A DNA stretch of 64,000 nt from Maricaulis sp. (GCF_030149425.1 NZ_JASBRQ010000002.1:1-64000); one strand, 5' to 3'. Counted from the stretch's first letter, positions 44,640 through 56,531 are shown. The notes: generated by a model not told the origin, from the sequence alone. Numbers and translations: made by a program.

Positions 44640-47291
44640 TTAGAAGTTCGTCCGTACCGTCAGACCATAGGTCCGCGGCTGGTTCGGGTAGACCGAGAAA
44701 GATCCGGACTGCAGCGTGGTCGGGAAACCGGAGGTGTAGTACTCGTCCTCATTGAGGTTACGAGCCCACAGCAGGGTTTCCACGCCGTTGTTGAAGTTCA
44801 GACCAATCGAGGCGTTGACGGTGCTGACCTGACGAGAGATCGACTCCGGCAGGTTCTCCAGAAGCCGGACTTCCGATTCATACTGCCAGTCACCGCGCAG
44901 CATCAGCTCACCGAAGGACAGCTGGCGGGTGTACTCGACACCGAAGGAGCCAGCGAATTCCGGAATGCCCGCAACGGCCTGACCGCTCAGATCACCGGTT
45001 CCGTCCTGAACACCATCAGCGAGGTCGACCGCACCGCCGGAAACCACCGGAGCGCCCTGGAAGTCGTCATATTCAGCGTCCATCCAGATGCCGGACAGCG
45101 TAAAGGTCAGGCCCTCAATCGACGGCGGCTCGATCACACTGTCAAACTCAAGACCGTTTGCAGACTGCTCACCAGCATTGATGACCGCGAAACCAGCACC
45201 CTGGAAGACAGAGGACTGGAAGTCCGTGATGGTCTGATCGAAGTATGCAACGTCAAGCGAGCCCCAGTCGAAGCGCGTCTTGAAACCGATTTCGAACGTC
45301 TCGGTGATTTCCGGACGGGCGAAACGCTGGTTACCAGCAACGCCGAGAGCTTCGGCCGTGTTGACGATGGTCGGAGCACCGAGCGCATTGTCCGCAGCCA
45401 GTTCACCGGCAGCCCGCAGTGCAGCAATGTCAGAAGAATTCGGACGCGTATCCGGCGTCAGGTTCCAGGACGATGCCTTGAAGCCGCGAGAGAACGAAGC
45501 GTAGACATTGGTACGGTCAGTGGCGTCATAAGCGAGGCGCACCGTGTACGGCGTGTCCGAGTCAGACGTGCGACCGTCTTCGACAGAATTCGGGAACGGC
45601 GTCAGAGCACCAAGCGGCTGCAGACCCAGAGCGAAGAAGTCGAGGAGCGGGTTAGCCAGCGGCAAGCCGGTAACCGGGTCAACGATAACGCCGCCAACAT
45701 CGACACCGCCATTGGCAAGAGCAACCGCGTTGAACGTGGTCGACGCGTTCACGAACGCACCAAAGACAGCCGGGTTGGCAGCGGCGAAAGCGCCGACAGC
45801 AACCGGGTCGGCCGGGTTAACGCCAGCATTAGCGAGGAAGCTGCCCAGACCGACTTCAACCAGGTTGAGATCGGAGAACGGGTTGGTGCGGACGACGTTG
45901 AGGAAGTCCACTTCCTTTTCCGACTCGAAGTAAGCCAGACCAGCGGTGAAGACCAGACGATCCGTCAGATTGAAGTCAATCTGAGAGAAGATCTGGAACT
46001 GCTCATCGCTCTGCTCTGCGGTGAAGGTGGTACCACCACCGTCCGCGAAGAAGGAGCCCGGCGCAAAGCCGGTTGCGGCTTCAAGCCCACCGAGTGCGCC
46101 ACCGGTCAGAATGTCAACATAAGCGCGCGTATCGCTGCCGTAGAGACGGGAGTCATCAACGGTCATGTCTTCCGTGGAGTAGTAAGCACCCAGCAGGAAG
46201 AAGGCACGGTCACCCCATTCACCCGTCAGGCGGAATTCCTGGCTGAACGTATCAACGTCCAGGCCGCGAACGTTCGCGCCAAGCAGTTCGAGCGTGGTGA
46301 AGTCACCCTCGTAATCGATGTAATCTTCATACATGCGATAGGAGGTGATCGAGCTCAGCGAAAGCGTGTCGCTGAGGCTCCAGTCGGCCTGAGCCGAGAT
46401 ACCGGAATTCTCGATCCGGTTCTCGTTCGCGAAGTCGGTCGCGATCTCATAGTTGAAACCAGCGCCAGCGGAGGTCTGACCGCCAAGAAGGCCGCGCAGG
46501 ACCGGACCAGCCGGACCGTCGAGCAAACGGTCGGTACCGCAGCAGGCCTCATTGATCTCGTCATGGTCCGCGATCACGCGCAGGCTGAACGTATCACTCG
46601 GCGTGTAAAGCAGCTGGCCACGAAGCGACCAACGATCGCGATCATTGAAATCGCCAGCCGGGCCGAGATTTTCATAATAGCCGTCACGCTGGTTCATGCT
46701 TCCGCTGACCGAGAAGGCCAGGTTGTCGGAGAGCGGTCCAGTGAAGGAGCCACGCGTGATGATGCTGTTGAAATTGCCCAGGGTGATTTCGGCAGAGCCG
46801 CCATATTCAAACTGAGGCGCTTCGGTGATGATGCTAACCACACCCGCGGTTGCATTCTTACCGAACAGGGTCGACTGCGGTCCGCGGAGAACCTCGATGC
46901 GCTCAATGTCATTGAGGTCAGACAGCGCCGTACCGGCGCGGCTGCGGAAGACGCCATCGATGTAGACAGCAACCGAAGGCTCGATGCCCGGGTTATTCGC
47001 GCCGTTACCCTGACCACGAATGATGAAAGTCGCGTTGGAGCTGCGCTCCAGCTGGCTGACGCGCAGCGACGGCACGACAGACTGCAGGTCGATCGCATCG
47101 ACGATCTGGGAATTTTCCAGGGTTTCAGCCTGGACAACAGAAACAGCGATCGGAACTTCCTGAAGCGTCTGCTCGCGTTTCTGGGATGTAACAGTGATTT
47201 GCTCGATCTGAGCGTAGGCGCCGGTGGCACCGACAAGACCAGCAAGCATGGCGGTCGTGCCCAGAGCGGCCGCCTTCGAGAACATTTTCAT
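44640..47291 (-). CDS. TonB-dependent outer membrane receptor (883 aa)
   Basis: Signal peptide to about residue 27 (GATGAYAQ), TonB box IEQITVTSQKREQ, plug with PSVAVYIDGVFRSRAG and IERIEVLRGPQSTLFGKNATAGV, and a long barrel ending VRTNF. Around residues 455-565 there is a Ala/Asn/Val/Gly-rich low-complexity stretch (ANAGVNPADPVAVGAFAAANP) that is probably a large extracellular loop. This receptor class in alphaproteobacteria usually takes up carbohydrates or hydrophobic compounds. It is divergent from the serine hydrolase-GMC operon, and the palindrome at 47502 lies in the shared promoter region. Confidence 0.93.
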   Translation of the reverse strand: MKMFSKAAALGTTAMLAGLVGATGAYAQIEQITVTSQKREQTLQEVPIAVSVVQAETLENSQIVDAIDLQSVVPSLRVSQLERSSNATFIIRGQGNGANNPGIEPSVAVYIDGVFRSRAGTALSDLNDIERIEVLRGPQSTLFGKNATAGVVSIITEAPQFEYGGSAEITLGNFNSIITRGSFTGPLSDNLAFSVSGSMNQRDGYYENLGPAGDFNDRDRWSLRGQLLYTPSDTFSLRVIADHDEINEACCGTDRLLDGPAGPVLRGLLGGQTSAGAGFNYEIATDFANENRIENSGISAQADWSLSDTLSLSSITSYRMYEDYIDYEGDFTTLELLGANVRGLDVDTFSQEFRLTGEWGDRAFFLLGAYYSTEDMTVDDSRLYGSDTRAYVDILTGGALGGLEAATGFAPGSFFADGGGTTFTAEQSDEQFQIFSQIDFNLTDRLVFTAGLAYFESEKEVDFLNVVRTNPFSDLNLVEVGLGSFLANAGVNPADPVAVGAFAAANPAVFGAFVNASTTFNAVALANGGVDVGGVIVDPVTGLPLANPLLDFFALGLQPLGALTPFPNSVEDGRTSDSDTPYTVRLAYDATDRTNVYASFSRGFKASSWNLTPDTRPNSSDIAALRAAGELAADNALGAPTIVNTAEALGVAGNQRFARPEITETFEIGFKTRFDWGSLDVAYFDQTITDFQSSVFQGAGFAVINAGEQSANGLEFDSVIEPPSIEGLTFTLSGIWMDAEYDDFQGAPVVSGGAVDLADGVQDGTGDLSGQAVAGIPEFAGSFGVEYTRQLSFGELMLRGDWQYESEVRLLENLPESISRQVSTVNASIGLNFNNGVETLLWARNLNEDEYYTSGFPTTLQSGSFSVYPNQPRTYGLTVRTNF

Positions 47292-47501
47292 TGGAATTTT
47301 CTCCCCTCATTTACGCGGTACCAAGCCAACCGTCCGCGCGTATGGTGCGATATGAACATTATGCGACGAGGCTGTCAGCCTGTTTCTCCGCTATTGGCAA
47401 AAAAGATGCCGAAGCAGTTGCATGCCTGCCGCACTCTAGAATCGCTAGAGCCCTCTTATGCCTGCTCTTTTCTCTCGGGTGAACTCTGCTAGGCTGCAAA
47501 G

Positions 47502-47514
47502 TGAACAGCGTTCA
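47502..47514. promoter_or_regulatory. Palindrome TGAAC-N3-GTTCA (copy 3), between TonB receptor and serine hydrolase
   Basis: TGAACAGCGTTCA has perfect 5-bp arms, 24 bases upstream of the serine hydrolase ATG and 211 bases from the receptor start. The remaining intergenic sequence (47292-47537) shows no other strong feature. Confidence 0.62.
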
Positions 47515-47537
47515 ATAAGCTGGTTATGGGGAGAAGA

Positions 47538-48843
<1,306 letters not shown>

Positions 48844-48851
<8 letters not shown>

Positions 48852-50448
48852 GACTGAATTCGACTACATCATCTGCGGTGCCGGCTCGGCTGGCTGTACC
48901 GTCGCCGAGCGCCTGTCGCGTGATCCGTCAGTGACGGTCTGCGTGCTGGAAGCCGGCGGCTCGGACAAAAGCGCCATCATCAGAACCCCGATGCTGCTGC
49001 AATTCGCCGTCACCGGTGAGCAGTTCAACTGGGGCTATTGGACAGAGCCGCAAAAACATCTCAATGACCGCAAACTGCTCTGGCCGCGCGGCAAGACGCT
49101 GGGCGGCTCTTCCTCCATCAACGCCATGCATTACATGCGCGGCGCCAAGGAGAATTATGACGAGTGGGAACGCGAATACGGCGCTGAGGGCTGGGGCTGG
49201 GACAATGCCCTGCCGGCCTTCAAAGAGGTTCAGGGCCAGCAACGCGGCCCGTCCGACCTGCACGGCGCCGAAGGTCCGCTTTCGGTCGAGGACATCACCC
49301 CGCTCAACCCGCTGACGGATGCCTTCTTCAAGGCCGGCGACCAGCTGCAATACCGCCGCAATGACGACTTCAACGGCCACCGCCAGGAAGGCTTCGGCCC
49401 CTACCAGGTGACGCAGAAGGACGGCAAGCGCTGCTCCGCCGCCGACGCGTTCCTGCGCCCGGCCCTGGAGCGCGAAAATTGCTCGGTGACGATCAAGGCC
49501 ATGGTGCGCCGCATAGTCATCGAGGATGGCGCCGCGACCGGTGTCGAGGTCGATATCGACGGCACCCGCGCGGTTCTGACCGCACGCAAGGAAGTCATCC
49601 TTTCCGGTGGTGCGATCAATTCACCGCAGACCCTGCTGCTGTCCGGCATTGGTCCGGCCAATGAGCTGCGCGAAGCCGGAGTTTCGGTCGAGCATGACCT
49701 TCCCGGTGTAGGCAAGAATTTGCAGGACCATCTAGACGTCACGGCCCAGATCTGGACCAAGTCGGACATCTCGATCGGCAATTCGCTGCGCTCCATTCCG
49801 CGCCACGCCTATATGATGGGGCGGATGATGCTGATGGGTGACGGGCCGGCCTTCGTGAACCCGGTGCAGGGCGGCGCTTTCATCAAGTCGGCCTATGCCG
49901 ATGACCTGCCCGACCTGCAATTGGTCTTCATTCCGGCGATCTCCAACCCGCACGGGATTGAAAAGGCCTGGGGTCACGGTGTGACCCTGCATGTCTGCCA
50001 GCTCTATCCCAAGAGCCGCGGCGAGATCCGCCTGAAGACCACTGATCCCAATGATCATCCGGTGATCCAGCCGAATTATCTGGAAGACCCGTTTGATACC
50101 GATGTGATGACCGATGGTCTCGCCAAGGTGCGCGAAATCCTGGCCGCGCCGGCCTTTGATTTCGACCGTAAATCCGAGCGTTATCCGGAGCCCGGTATCA
50201 CTACCCGTTCGCAGCTCGAAGATGATGTACGCGCGCGGGCTGAAACCCTGTATCATCCGACCTCTACCTGCGCGATGGGATCAGGCGAGCTGGCCGTCAC
50301 TGACAGCCGCTGCCGGGTCAAAGGTGTCGACAAGCTGCGCGTCATCGACGCCTCGGTCATGCCGCGCCTGGTCGGCGGCAATACCAATGCGCCGACCATT
50401 ATGATCGCCACGCGCGCCGCGGCGATGATTGCCGAAGACAATGCCTAA
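48844..50448 (+). CDS. GMC-family FAD-dependent alcohol/choline dehydrogenase
   Basis: A 534-residue flavoprotein. The FAD motif YIICGAGSAGCTVAERL is at the N terminus, followed by GMC signature 1 (WPRGKTLGGSSSINAMHYMRG) by position about 81-101, signature 2 (GAINSPQTLLLSGIG) and C-terminal YHPTSTCAMG with the catalytic His. It oxidises a primary or secondary alcohol. The ATG at 48844 overlaps the hydrolase stop by 8 bases. Next gene is aldehyde dehydrogenase, as expected for alcohol-to-acid conversion. Confidence 0.92.
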
Positions 50449-50460
50449 GGGAGGCAGCCA

Positions 50461-51882
50461 ATGAGCGAAGCTGAAGCCAAACAGATCGAACGCATGAAAT
50501 CGATCCTGGCGGCCCAGAAAGCCGCCTTCCGGGCCGAACGTCACCGGCCGCTGGACAAGCGCAAGCATGATCTCGACAAGATCGCCGATCTGTGTCGGAA
50601 GAATGCCGACGCCATCACCGATGCGATCAGTCAGGATTTCGGCAATCGCGCCCGGATCGAGACCGCCATCGCCGAGCTGGCCTTCGTCATCCAGGACGCG
50701 GCCCATATCAAGAAACACCTGAACAAATGGGCCAAGCCCAAGCGCGTCGGTGTGCCCTTGACGCTGATGCCGGGCAAGGCTGTCATCCGTCGGGAACCGA
50801 TCGGCGTGGCCGGCATTATCTCGCCCTGGAACTATCCGTTCCAGCTCGCCATGGCTCCGCTGGCGGCGGCGCTGGGCGCCGGTTGCCGGGCGATCATCAA
50901 ACCTTCCGAATACACACCGGCTACAGCCGAGATCATGAAACGGCTGATCGCCGAGAATTTCGAGGAAGATCATGTCAGCGTCGTTACCGGCGGCCCGGCT
51001 GTCGGCCAGGCCTTCACGACGCTGAAATGGGATCATCTTTTCTACACGGGATCGACCCAGGTCGGCCGCTTGGTCGCCATGGCGGCAGCAGACAATCTGG
51101 TCCCGGTAACGCTTGAGCTGGGCGGCAAGTCACCGGCCATCGTCGCGCCAGACTATCCAACGGAGCAGGCGGCCAAATCCATTGGCTGGGGCAAGCTTTT
51201 CAATGCCGGACAAACCTGTGTCGCACCCGACTATGTTCTCGCACCGAACGGCCGCGAGCGGGAAATCGGCCAGGCCATTATTGACGTCGCCCAGCACCAA
51301 TTCCCGGAGGCCGCCAGCGATGACGCCTACACCTCTATCGTCTCCGATCGCCATTATGAGCGCCTCAATGCGATGATCGAGGAGGCCCGGGCTGCCGGTA
51401 TCGAGGTTTTGCAGCCCGAGCATGACAGCCAGGCGGCACAAGCGGCGCGCAAAATTCCCCCGACCGTGGTGATCGATCCGCCGGAAGACAGCGCCATGAT
51501 GATCGAGGAAATCTTCGGCCCGATCCTGCCGATCAAGGGCTATGCGGAGCTTGAAGGCGCTCTCGATTTCGTCAACGACCGGGAGCGCCCACTGGCGCTT
51601 TACGTCTACTCCACAGACAAGACACAGGCCGAACGCGTCCTCGATGAGACGATTTCCGGCGGTGCCGGGGTGAATATCAACCTCATGCACCTGTCTGTTC
51701 CGGACCTTCCCTTCGGCGGCGTCGGTGCTTCCGGCCAGGGCGCCTATCACGGCGAGACAGGCTTCAGGGCCTTCACCCATGAGCGCTCGGTTCTCTCGAC
51801 CGGCAAATGGCACCCGTCCCGCCTTCTTGCTCCGCCCTACGGCAAATTCGCCGAGCGCGTGGCCCAGCGGCAGATGAAATAG
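50461..51882 (+). CDS. Aldehyde dehydrogenase (coniferyl-aldehyde-dehydrogenase-like)
   Basis: A 473-residue NAD(P)-dependent aldehyde dehydrogenase of the shorter class 3 type. General base Glu is in VTLELGGKSPAIV, nucleophile Cys in NAGQTCVAPDYVL, and coenzyme loop in FYTGSTQVGRLV. The C-terminal half keeps EEIFGPILPI and SFGGVGASGQG-like LPFGGVGASGQGAYHG. RBS GGGAGG. It probably oxidises the aldehyde from the GMC enzyme to the acid. Confidence 0.94.
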   Translation: MSEAEAKQIERMKSILAAQKAAFRAERHRPLDKRKHDLDKIADLCRKNADAITDAISQDFGNRARIETAIAELAFVIQDAAHIKKHLNKWAKPKRVGVPLTLMPGKAVIRREPIGVAGIISPWNYPFQLAMAPLAAALGAGCRAIIKPSEYTPATAEIMKRLIAENFEEDHVSVVTGGPAVGQAFTTLKWDHLFYTGSTQVGRLVAMAAADNLVPVTLELGGKSPAIVAPDYPTEQAAKSIGWGKLFNAGQTCVAPDYVLAPNGREREIGQAIIDVAQHQFPEAASDDAYTSIVSDRHYERLNAMIEEARAAGIEVLQPEHDSQAAQAARKIPPTVVIDPPEDSAMMIEEIFGPILPIKGYAELEGALDFVNDRERPLALYVYSTDKTQAERVLDETISGGAGVNINLMHLSVPDLPFGGVGASGQGAYHGETGFRAFTHERSVLSTGKWHPSRLLAPPYGKFAERVAQRQMK

Positions 51883-51889
51883 GACGACA

Positions 51890-52648
51890 ATGAGCGGACC
51901 TCTATCAGGCCAGCGCGCCCTGATCACCGGCTCCAGCCATGGCGTCGGCCGGGCGGCGGCGTTCCTGTTCGCAGAACAGGGCGCCGAGGTCATTCTGCAT
52001 GGAAATCAGAACATGGCGGATGCCGATGCCGCCGTCCGGGAGATCGGTCCGCGCGCACTCGGCGCCGTGCAGGCCGATCTGATGATGCCCGGAGCCGGTC
52101 GCGAGCTCTACACCCGCGCCGCCGAGCTGGCCGGGGGCCGAATTGACACCATCGTCAATAATGCCGGCATCCACTGGGACACCCCCATCGATGCCAGCGA
52201 CGAGACCTGGGAAGCCAATTGGGCCGGCCTGTTGCAGGTCAATGTGATGGCTGTGGCCGACATCTGCCGCGCGGCCCTGCCTGACATGGTCGAGAATGGC
52301 GGCGGCTCTTTTGTGAACATCGCCAGCCGCGCGGGTTATCGCGGCGAGGACAAGGACCACATGGCCTATGCTGCCTCCAAGGGCGCGGTGCTCTCGCTGA
52401 CCAAGACCATTGCCCGGCAATGGGGCGATAATGGCGTTTATGCCTATGCCCTTGCGCCGGGCTGGATCAATACCCGAATGGCGCCGCAAAACGCCGCCGG
52501 TATTGCCGCCGCCGCGAGTGAAATCCCGATCGGCCGCATGGCCGAGCCGGAGGAAATCGCCGCCATGTGCGCCTTCCTGGCATCCGGCGCCTGCGCCAGC
52601 GCCACCGGGTCATGCATTGATATCAATGGTGCGAGTTATGTGCGCTGA
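51890..52648 (+). CDS. SDR-family oxidoreductase
   Basis: A 252-residue short-chain dehydrogenase. Nucleotide loop TGSSHGVGRA, NNAGIH, and the catalytic Ser-Tyr-Lys in NIASRAGYRG and YAASKGAV. The substrate cannot be told; context suggests an alcohol, ketone or hydroxyacid. RBS AGGA five bases before ATG, eight bases after the aldehyde dehydrogenase stop. Confidence 0.92.
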   Translation: MSGPLSGQRALITGSSHGVGRAAAFLFAEQGAEVILHGNQNMADADAAVREIGPRALGAVQADLMMPGAGRELYTRAAELAGGRIDTIVNNAGIHWDTPIDASDETWEANWAGLLQVNVMAVADICRAALPDMVENGGGSFVNIASRAGYRGEDKDHMAYAASKGAVLSLTKTIARQWGDNGVYAYALAPGWINTRMAPQNAAGIAAAASEIPIGRMAEPEEIAAMCAFLASGACASATGSCIDINGASYVR

Positions 52649-53041
52649 CTAGTCATCATCGATCTTGTCGGCACGACTATCCATGCGACCGGACTGGAAT
52701 TCACCCAGCACCACCACGAGAACAAGCACCATGCTGGCGACGAATTTCGCCGTCGTATCAGTCTCAACGCCCAGCACTTCGATCAGCCGGAACCCCAATG
52801 CCGATGCCAATACGGCACCAGCACCCACCATCGCGGCCCTGACCCGGATCAGCGAACGCTGGCGACCGGCAGCACCGGTATTGCGCCGGGATATCTGGTA
52901 AATCACCGCGCCGCCAACAGGCAGGAAAACCAGAGACAGAAGCGCCCGCCCCCAATTTGCCGGATCCAGGACCAGGAGCGCGACAGACAGGCCTGCCACG
53001 CCCAACGCCACGAACAGGACGATCGGGGAAAAAAGCTTCAT
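52649..53041 (-). CDS. Small four-helix membrane protein of unknown function
   Basis: 130 residues with about four hydrophobic segments (near 7-25, 30-48, 70-87, 98-115) and a charged C terminus (GRMDSRADKIDDD). Family not recognised. It follows the amidohydrolase on the same strand with two bases between, so it is likely the last gene of transporter-amidohydrolase-membrane protein. Its stop abuts that of the convergent SDR gene. Confidence 0.6.
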   Translation of the reverse strand: MKLFSPIVLFVALGVAGLSVALLVLDPANWGRALLSLVFLPVGGAVIYQISRRNTGAAGRQRSLIRVRAAMVGAGAVLASALGFRLIEVLGVETDTTAKFVASMVLVLVVVLGEFQSGRMDSRADKIDDD

Positions 53042-53043
53042 AC

Positions 53044-54819
53044 CTATTCTGCCGCGATCGCCTGCGCTCGCCCGGCACGGTAAAGCCGCCCCGGCTTGGC
53101 GCCGGTCAGCTGCCCTTCTTCCATCACGACATCGCCCGCAACAATCGTCGCCGTATAGCCACGCGCGCCCTGAAGCAGTCGCTGCCCGCCGGCCGGCAGG
53201 TCCTGTTTCATATAGGGCGGTTCGAGCTGCAGCGCGGCAACATCGATAACATTGAGATCAGCCCGCATGCCTTCGCGGATATAACCACGGTCCCGCATGC
53301 CGAGATAATCCGCCTGGGCGCCGGTGAGCATGCGGATCACCCGGGGCAAGTCGAGCCGGCGGCCGCGCTTACGGTCACGGGTCCAGTGCGTGATCATATA
53401 GGTCGGCATGGAAGCATCGCAGACGGTGCCGACATGCGCACCGCCATCAGACAAGCCATAAAGCGCCTGAGGGTGCTCCATCATCTTGAGCACATTGTCG
53501 TAATTGAGTTCGGTATAGTTATAGAGCGGCAGGTAAATCAGCTCCTGGCCGTCCCGTTCCAGCAGCGTGTCATAGATCATCTCATAGATCGAAACGCCCT
53601 TGGCCCGCGCCTTGGACGCCAGCGAGTTTTCCGGCGGCTGCTCATAATCGGGCGGATCGCCAAGCTGGAAGAATTTCTCCGCCACCAGCTCGATATGTTC
53701 AAGCAGCAGATCCGCCAGCGGGGGTACGGAAGAGCCCGGGCCGGAAACCTTGTCGGTTTTCTCTGACAGGATCTGCGCCTTGAACTCCGGCGTCTTCATC
53801 TTGGCCACGCGTTCGGCCAGCGGCAGATCGGCGATGGTCTTGTAGCTCGGATAGCCCATAAAGGGATGGAAGGTGCAGTTAAAGCCGAGGAAGACGCCAA
53901 TGGCGCGCGGCGCCACCTGCATGCGGGCATCCACGCCCTCCTGCTTGAGTTCCTCAGACAGCTTGGTCAGTTTGACCCATTGCTCGGGCGCAAAATCGCG
54001 CTGCATGAGCGAGAAAGAAAATGGCCGGCCGGACGCCTTGGCGTAGTCGGCTACGATCTGCCATTCCTCATCGAAATCCTGCTCACCACGCTCCAGGTTG
54101 AAGTCGCTGACCGCCTGGACCACGCCGAAATCGAGCCCGGCAAAAGCCCGGGCGATCCCCGTCAATTCATCGCGTGTCGCCTCCGAAGACGGCGTCCAGT
54201 CGCCGTCGGCCGTCTTGTGCACATCGGAACGACCGGTCGCGAAACCTATCGCGCCCGCCTCCAAGGCTTCGCGGGTCAGACGGCGCATTTCCGAAATATC
54301 GTTTTCATTGGCCGGCTCGGAGAAGACGGCGCGCTCGCCCATCACATAGACCCGCAGCGGATCGTGCGGAACCATGGCGGCGATATCGATCGTCCGCGGC
54401 ATTTTTTCCAATGCGTCGAGATAGTCCGGGAAGCTCTCCCACTCCCAGGTCAGCCCTTCGTAAAGCGCTGTGCCGGGAATATCCTCCACGCCTTCCATCA
54501 GCTTGATCAGAGTTTCGCGATCCCCCTCACGCACCGGGGCAAAACCGACACCGCAATTCCCCATCACCGCCGTGGTGACGCCGTGGTCAATCGAGGGGCG
54601 TAATTCGGGATCCCAGCTGGCCTGACCGTCATAATGGGTGTGAATGTCAATAAAGCCCGGCGTGACGATCTGACCGGTCGCATCGATCACGCGCCCGGCT
54701 GGCCCGAGATCATTGCCGATCTGAACGATCACGCCGTCCTTGATGGCAATATCCGCCTCGACCGGAGCCTCGCCATCACCGCGATGGATTACCCCTCCCC
54801 GGATCACGATATCAAACAT
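53044..54819 (-). CDS. N-acyl-D-amino acid deacylase / amidohydrolase family 3
   Basis: A 591-residue D-aminoacylase-type hydrolase. Metal ligands are in DIHTHYDGQ, the bridging region in [10 protein letters not shown], and the catalytic Asp in [10 protein letters not shown]. It removes acyl groups from N-acyl-D-amino acids or related N-acyl compounds in the cytoplasm. RBS GGGAGG. One base after the transporter stop, so they form an operon and the transporter may supply its substrate. Confidence 0.88.
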   Translation of the reverse strand: MFDIVIRGGVIHRGDGEAPVEADIAIKDGVIVQIGNDLGPAGRVIDATGQIVTPGFIDIHTHYDGQASWDPELRPSIDHGVTTAVMGNCGVGFAPVREGDRETLIKLMEGVEDIPGTALYEGLTWEWESFPDYLDALEKMPRTIDIAAMVPHDPLRVYVMGERAVFSEPANENDISEMRRLTREALEAGAIGFATGRSDVHKTADGDWTPSSEATRDELTGIARAFAGLDFGVVQAVSDFNLERGEQDFDEEWQIVADYAKASGRPFSFSLMQRDFAPEQWVKLTKLSEELKQEGVDARMQVAPRAIGVFLGFNCTFHPFMGYPSYKTIADLPLAERVAKMKTPEFKAQILSEKTDKVSGPGSSVPPLADLLLEHIELVAEKFFQLGDPPDYEQPPENSLASKARAKGVSIYEMIYDTLLERDGQELIYLPLYNYTELNYDNVLKMMEHPQALYGLSDGGAHVGTVCDASMPTYMITHWTRDRKRGRRLDLPRVIRMLTGAQADYLGMRDRGYIREGMRADLNVIDVAALQLEPPYMKQDLPAGGQRLLQGARGYTATIVAGDVVMEEGQLTGAKPGRLYRAGRAQAIAAE

Positions 54820-54820
54820 G

Positions 54821-55762
54821 TCAGACCTCCCGGCTTTTCCCGATTATGTTTTTTGATTGTGCCCAATCATAGCTGCGGAACAAGGCGACAACCACGAAAC
54901 CGGCTGCGATATGCCAGATACTCCACAGCCCTGTGACCGCGACAGCGCCGCCCACGCCATCGAACTGCGAAAGCAGGATCAAAAGCCCCAGACCCGCATT
55001 CTGAATACCAACCTCGAAGGTCAAGGAGCGCCGTCTCGCCATCGACATGCCAGACACCCAGGCGGTCAGGCCGCCCAGGGCAAAAGCGAGCCCGTTATGG
55101 AGGAATACCACAGGGAAGAGCCCATGATCTGTGCCCAGCAGCACGTCCCGATTGGTATAGCCCCCAACCAGGATCAGTCCGAACAGGATTGCGAGGGCGA
55201 CCGGCGACAAGGCCTTGCGCAGGCGCGCGGCCCATTCAGGTTTTTTCTCCGACATCAACATGCCCATGGCCAGCGGAAAGGCCAAGAGGGCGACGGTCTG
55301 GCTGATAAAGGGCCAGGGCGAGATATCCAGCGTGCCAACCAAGGCATTGGTCGGGGCGTAGAGGGCCGACCAGAACAGGATCGATACAGGCGTGATCAGC
55401 GCGGCCGAGACACTCGATATCGCTGTCAAAGAGACCGAGTAAGCAGTATCGCCGCGGCCGAACATGGTCAGCGCATTGGAGACATTGCCTCCAGGACAGC
55501 AGGCCACAACGATCATACCGAGGGCGACGCTGGGCACCGGCCCGAGCAGGTAAATCAGACCCAAGGTCAGCAATGGGAGACCCAGTATCTGGGCAGTTGC
55601 ACCGATAATGACAGGCCGCGGCTCTGATCGCAGAGCCTTGAAGTCGGCGACTTTCAGCCCAAGCGCGACAGTGAACATCATCACCACCAGGCTGGCCGAC
55701 ATTGCTACGCGAAAACCGTTACTTAACTCGACATACAGGGCATCTGCGCCGGTTGGGTCCAT
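54821..55762 (-). CDS. Bile acid:sodium symporter (BASS) family transporter
   Basis: A 313-residue polytopic membrane protein. The BASS signature ACCPGGNVSNALTMFGRGDTA and VEVGIQNAGLG-type EVGIQNAGLGLLILL are clear, with about nine transmembrane helices. Members take up organic acids, such as pantoate, pyruvate or bile acids, with sodium. First gene of its operon, divergent from the HxlR regulator, which may control it. Confidence 0.9.
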   Translation of the reverse strand: MDPTGADALYVELSNGFRVAMSASLVVMMFTVALGLKVADFKALRSEPRPVIIGATAQILGLPLLTLGLIYLLGPVPSVALGMIVVACCPGGNVSNALTMFGRGDTAYSVSLTAISSVSAALITPVSILFWSALYAPTNALVGTLDISPWPFISQTVALLAFPLAMGMLMSEKKPEWAARLRKALSPVALAILFGLILVGGYTNRDVLLGTDHGLFPVVFLHNGLAFALGGLTAWVSGMSMARRRSLTFEVGIQNAGLGLLILLSQFDGVGGAVAVTGLWSIWHIAAGFVVVALFRSYDWAQSKNIIGKSREV

Positions 55763-56021
55763 GCGTCACTTTCCTCCCCGAAAACGACTGGTAAACCTTA
55801 TTTCAAATTGCACCGTTTCGCAGCGCAACACATTTGGTACTCAAATAAAATCATTTTTGGGTCGCCAAACCGCTCAGACTCTGTATCTTATGTGGCACGG
55901 TTTTGACAGCAGTCCGCTGACTGTCGAAATCCTTTCGTGCGGGAAAGGATGCTGAAGCGGGGGATCTTAGTGATTCTCTGAGATGGCACCTATTTGTCTT
56001 TTGGAACGGCGTATCTACGCA

Positions 56022-56040
56022 TTAGTCTTTGGGGGACTAA
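56022..56040 (+). promoter_or_regulatory. Hairpin enclosing the Shine-Dalgarno site of the HxlR regulator
   Basis: TTAGTC (56022-56027) and GACTAA (56035-56040) form a perfect 6-bp stem. The loop TTTGGGG holds the SD G-run, and the ATG is two bases after the stem. It could limit translation initiation or be a DNA operator. The rest of the 280-base intergenic region (55763-56042) shows no other motif I can name. Confidence 0.5.
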
Positions 56041-56042
56041 GT

Positions 56043-56525
56043 ATGGGTCGGAAACGTTTCGACGAAATGCCTTGCGCGATTGCCCAGACGCTGAATCAGG
56101 TCGGCGACTGGTGGACCTTGCTGATTGTTCGGGATGCCATGAAAGGCGCCCGCCGCTTCAGTGATTTTCACGAGAGCACTGGCATAGCCAAAAATATCCT
56201 GACAGACCGGCTCAACAAGCTGGTCGAAAACGGCATCATGACTCGCGAAGAAGTCGGCGTGCGCGGTCAGCGGCAGGAATATGTCCTGACCGATCGCGGC
56301 GAAGCCCTCTTCCCGATCCTGATCGCCATGCAGCAATGGGGTGATCAGTGGATTTACGGCCGCGAAAAGCAGCCGGTGGTCCTTTATGATACCCGCAATG
56401 GCGAGGAGCTCACACCGATGAGCGTCGCCAATGAAAGCGGCGATGAGGTGACACATCACTTCATCGGATCGCGTCCGCAGGCCGATGAGGCCGAGGACGG
56501 CGGTTCCGTTTCACAAGCTGGCTAG
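56043..56525 (+). CDS. HxlR-family transcriptional regulator
   Basis: A 160-residue MarR/HxlR-type winged helix. Family signature is PCAIAQTLNQVGDWWTLLIV, followed by FHESTGIAKNILTDRLNKLVENGIM (about 45-70) and GQRQEYVLTDRGEALFPIL. The N-terminal cysteine (MPCAIA) is conserved in HxlR proteins. GGGGGA lies six bases before the ATG. Divergent from the BASS-amidohydrolase operon, so these are the likely targets. Confidence 0.9.
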   Translation: MGRKRFDEMPCAIAQTLNQVGDWWTLLIVRDAMKGARRFSDFHESTGIAKNILTDRLNKLVENGIMTREEVGVRGQRQEYVLTDRGEALFPILIAMQQWGDQWIYGREKQPVVLYDTRNGEELTPMSVANESGDEVTHHFIGSRPQADEAEDGGSVSQAG

Positions 56526-56531
56526 GCATCC

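Noticed and set aside
44532-47492. A 986-codon open frame on the plus strand opposite the large TonB receptor, longer than the receptor itself
   Set aside because: It is antisense, Arg/Val/Glu-rich with no recognisable domain or RBS, and the opposite frame encodes a complete TonB receptor with signal peptide and terminal Phe. GC-rich codon bias explains it.
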